Source: Pedobacter schmidteae (GTDB lineage Bacteria; Bacteroidota; Bacteroidia; Sphingobacteriales; Sphingobacteriaceae). Taken from it: a DNA stretch of 64,000 nucleotides. Below, piece after piece: positions 62,238-64,000 of the stretch (its first letter is position 1; every line of letters starts with the position of its first letter). The translations under genes and the position numbers were made by a program. The notes beneath the pieces were generated by a model that was given only the letters and a program-made list of their open reading frames with translations, was not told the origin of the DNA and did no database searches. The stretch is taken from contig NZ_LS999839.1 in the NCBI RefSeq assembly GCF_900564155.1, forward strand, positions 4,771,097-4,835,096, in the 5' to 3' direction.

Positions 62238-63692
62238 ATGAATACAAGAACACTATATAGAATATTGGGACTCTCCTTCTTTGCACTGATGACACAAAGC
62301 TGTGAGAAATACTTTCAGGTCAATCCGGATATGCGTACTGAAATGGATTCGGCGGACAAGGTAGGGCAACTACTGGTTACGGCCTACCCTTCTACGGATT
62401 ACCTTCTATTTGCAGAGACTGCTTCAGATAATGCTACAGATAAAGGGCCGGGAGCTTATGCAACCAATGATGTGGCACGAGGTAGTTATTATTGGGAGGA
62501 ACTAACGCGTGCAGACGACGCCTATTCTCCAAGTACATATTGGTTGGATATGTATAAAGTCATTGCAGCCGCGAATCATGCTATTGAAGCGGTAGATGAC
62601 AACCATTTTGGCATTAAAGGACAACAGTACAAAGGCGAAGCATTGATCTGTCGTGCCTATGCACACCATATGCTGGTTTCCCTATTTTCTAAGGCTTATC
62701 AGATTGGGGGAGATAATTCTTCTTATGGGATCCCCTATATAACTTTACCCGAAAAGAATGCCATTCAGGACTACGAACGAGGTACTGTAGCATCGGTATA
62801 CGAAAACATCGAAAAGGATCTGGTGGAAGGCATGAAGTTGATTAAAGGTGTAACATTCAAATCTTCTAAATTCCATTTCAATGAGCAGGCAGTTAATGCC
62901 TTTGCAGCTCGCTTTTACCTTTTTAAAGGAGATTATGATAAAGTGATTCAATACAGTTCCGCTATTTTTCCAGAAAATAACTTTAAGCAGAATATTCGTC
63001 CTGTGGCGGGTGCCTGGAAAGCTATAGGAAATCCTAACCAGCAATTTGGTAGTGCCGCAGGAACTTACAATCTGTTGTTGGCTAATGTATTTACCAGGTT
63101 TGCTTACTCTTCTGGTGCAAATCGCTACGGAGGGGGTAAACTGTTTACTACCATGATTACTGAAAAAAATGTAACTGGAAAAGGGTTCTTCCAATACCTG
63201 ACATCAACCGGTGGTGATGCTGAAAAACCTAACCTTAACAAATATCCGGAATATCGTGCAGACGGAAATTATTACACCGTACAGGTATTGTTTTCGGCCG
63301 ATGAAGCCTTGATGAACAGAGCTGAGGCCTATATCCAAAAGGGACAGTATGACTTAGCATTGAAAGATCTAAACGATTTTGCAGCGGTACGCATTGATGC
63401 TTATGATGTGACACAACACACTATAACCCAACAAAAAGTACTGGATTTCTATAACACCACAGATATCAAAGAGGGCCTAATCAAAACTGTATTAGATTTT
63501 AGACAAAAAGCTTTTGCACACGAAGGCTTACGATGGTTTGATATCAATCGCTATGGTATTGAGATTGCGCATAAGCATTATGATAGCAATATGGTAGAGA
63601 CCACGGATATACTAAAAAAAGATGATTTGAGACGTGTTTTCCAATTACCGGAAAGGAGCTCCTTATCTGGCCTACCAAAGAATCCAAGATAA
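62238..63692 (+). CDS. RagB/SusD family outer-membrane lipoprotein, locus 5
   Basis: 484 residues with a lipobox at Cys22 (ALMTQSCEKYFQVNPDM). The SusD core (GEALICRAYAHHMLVSLFSKAYQ) and the C-terminal signature (ADEALMNRAEAYIQKGQYD, FAHEGLRWFDINRYG) are complete. It follows susC by 18 bases and precedes the metallohydrolase lipoprotein by 29. Confidence 0.94.
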   Translation: MNTRTLYRILGLSFFALMTQSCEKYFQVNPDMRTEMDSADKVGQLLVTAYPSTDYLLFAETASDNATDKGPGAYATNDVARGSYYWEELTRADDAYSPSTYWLDMYKVIAAANHAIEAVDDNHFGIKGQQYKGEALICRAYAHHMLVSLFSKAYQIGGDNSSYGIPYITLPEKNAIQDYERGTVASVYENIEKDLVEGMKLIKGVTFKSSKFHFNEQAVNAFAARFYLFKGDYDKVIQYSSAIFPENNFKQNIRPVAGAWKAIGNPNQQFGSAAGTYNLLLANVFTRFAYSSGANRYGGGKLFTTMITEKNVTGKGFFQYLTSTGGDAEKPNLNKYPEYRADGNYYTVQVLFSADEALMNRAEAYIQKGQYDLALKDLNDFAAVRIDAYDVTQHTITQQKVLDFYNTTDIKEGLIKTVLDFRQKAFAHEGLRWFDINRYGIEIAHKHYDSNMVETTDILKKDDLRRVFQLPERSSLSGLPKNPR

Positions 63693-63721
63693 AAATCAAC
63701 GAAAGCAATAAACATATATAT

Positions 63722-64000
63722 ATGATTATGAAAAAATATTATTTACCACTGGTTCTATCGCTTGTAGTTAGTTTAGTAAGCTGTAGAAAAGCTGAAAAAA
63801 TTGATTTTCAATTCAATAAAGATTTGGACTATATCCCTACTGAATTAGACCAATGGTTAGCGGGGCAATTCACCAATCCTTACAACATGGAAATTGTCTA
63901 TCGATTTGACCGATACAAAATGGGCGAATTAAAACAGAATTTATCCCCTGCAAAGGAAGAGAAAGTAAGGGAACAAATGGAGATGGTTAGGAATGGATTT
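63722..64000 (+). CDS. Substrate-import-associated zinc metallohydrolase lipoprotein (5' part)
   Basis: 93 codons visible, open to the window end. A lipobox at Cys21 (VVSLVSCRKAEK, ATG at 63722 or 63728) is followed by TELDQWLAGQFTNPYNMEIVYRFDRYKMG and NLSPAKEEKV. This is the N-terminal signature of the SusC/SusD-linked HExxH lipoproteins (TIGR04549 type). The HExxH site lies further on, outside the window. It would point to a peptide or protein substrate for locus 5. Confidence 0.85.
   Translation, partial: MIMKKYYLPLVLSLVVSLVSCRKAEKIDFQFNKDLDYIPTELDQWLAGQFTNPYNMEIVYRFDRYKMGELKQNLSPAKEEKVREQMEMVRNGF

Noticed and set aside
1-64000. CRISPR array, prophage or rRNA operon
   Set aside because: No regularly spaced repeats, no phage structural genes and no rRNA-like sequence were seen. 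The only tRNA found is tRNA-Lys.

Overview
This 64 kb window almost certainly comes from a Bacteroidota chromosome of the Pedobacter/Sphingobacteriaceae type. The assignment rests on five SusC/SusD pairs, each with its own ECF sigma factor and FecR anti-sigma factor, on lipoproteins with SCKKD-like lipoboxes, on promoters of the TAnnTTTG type, and on weak Shine-Dalgarno signals. The genus is an inference.

Layout. (1) 1-8950: locus 1, with a PKD-like lipoprotein (cut by the window edge), a DUF4843 lipoprotein, SusD, SusC and FecR on the minus strand and a divergent sigma factor. (2) 9035-10408: a succinate-semialdehyde-type aldehyde dehydrogenase ending at a strong terminator. (3) 10479-20683: locus 2, with SusC, a SusD-like_2 protein, a GH18 lipoprotein and two DUF1735 glycan-binding lipoproteins, laid out like the Bacteroides BT3983-BT3987 N-glycan locus, plus FecR and sigma. 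(4) 20813-25231: an SDR oxidoreductase and an HxlR regulator whose shared promoter region is split by a complete 3,177-bp IS1595-family element with 30-bp inverted ends and a perfect 8-bp target duplication. The element carries about six passenger ORFs and a likely structured RNA. (5) 25245-38230: a mixed housekeeping/accessory region with a lipoprotein, a GH16 remnant, a DUF1772 protein, a histidine kinase, a Crp/Fnr regulator with an FNR-type box, tRNA-Lys, an ArsR-AHSA1-DoxX-DUF4256-oxidoreductase operon, an MmcQ/YjbR protein and two Rpn-nuclease fragments. (6) 38330-46738: locus 3, with TlpA, a frameshifted SusD, SusC, FecR and sigma. (7) 46920-55042: a RES-toxin remnant and locus 4, with TlpA, SusD, SusC, FecR and sigma. 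(8) 55311-64000: locus 5 on the plus strand, with sigma, a thioredoxin-like protein, FecR, SusC, SusD and a zinc-metallohydrolase lipoprotein cut by the edge.

How it works together. In each locus a TonB-dependent SusC/SusD pair probably imports a ligand and, through the SusC N-terminal STN domain and FecR, releases its sigma factor to drive fecR-susC-susD. An ECF-promoter-like element lies in front of fecR in every locus. In four of the five loci the opposite strand carries a TACATTTG promoter-like box on or next to the susC start codon and a hairpin with T-rich tail before fecR. This is the arrangement expected for a cis-antisense small RNA against susC, as described for DonS in Bacteroides fragilis. 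That pattern and the passenger-carrying IS1595 element with its RNA-like segment are the strongest candidates for something not yet described in this group.
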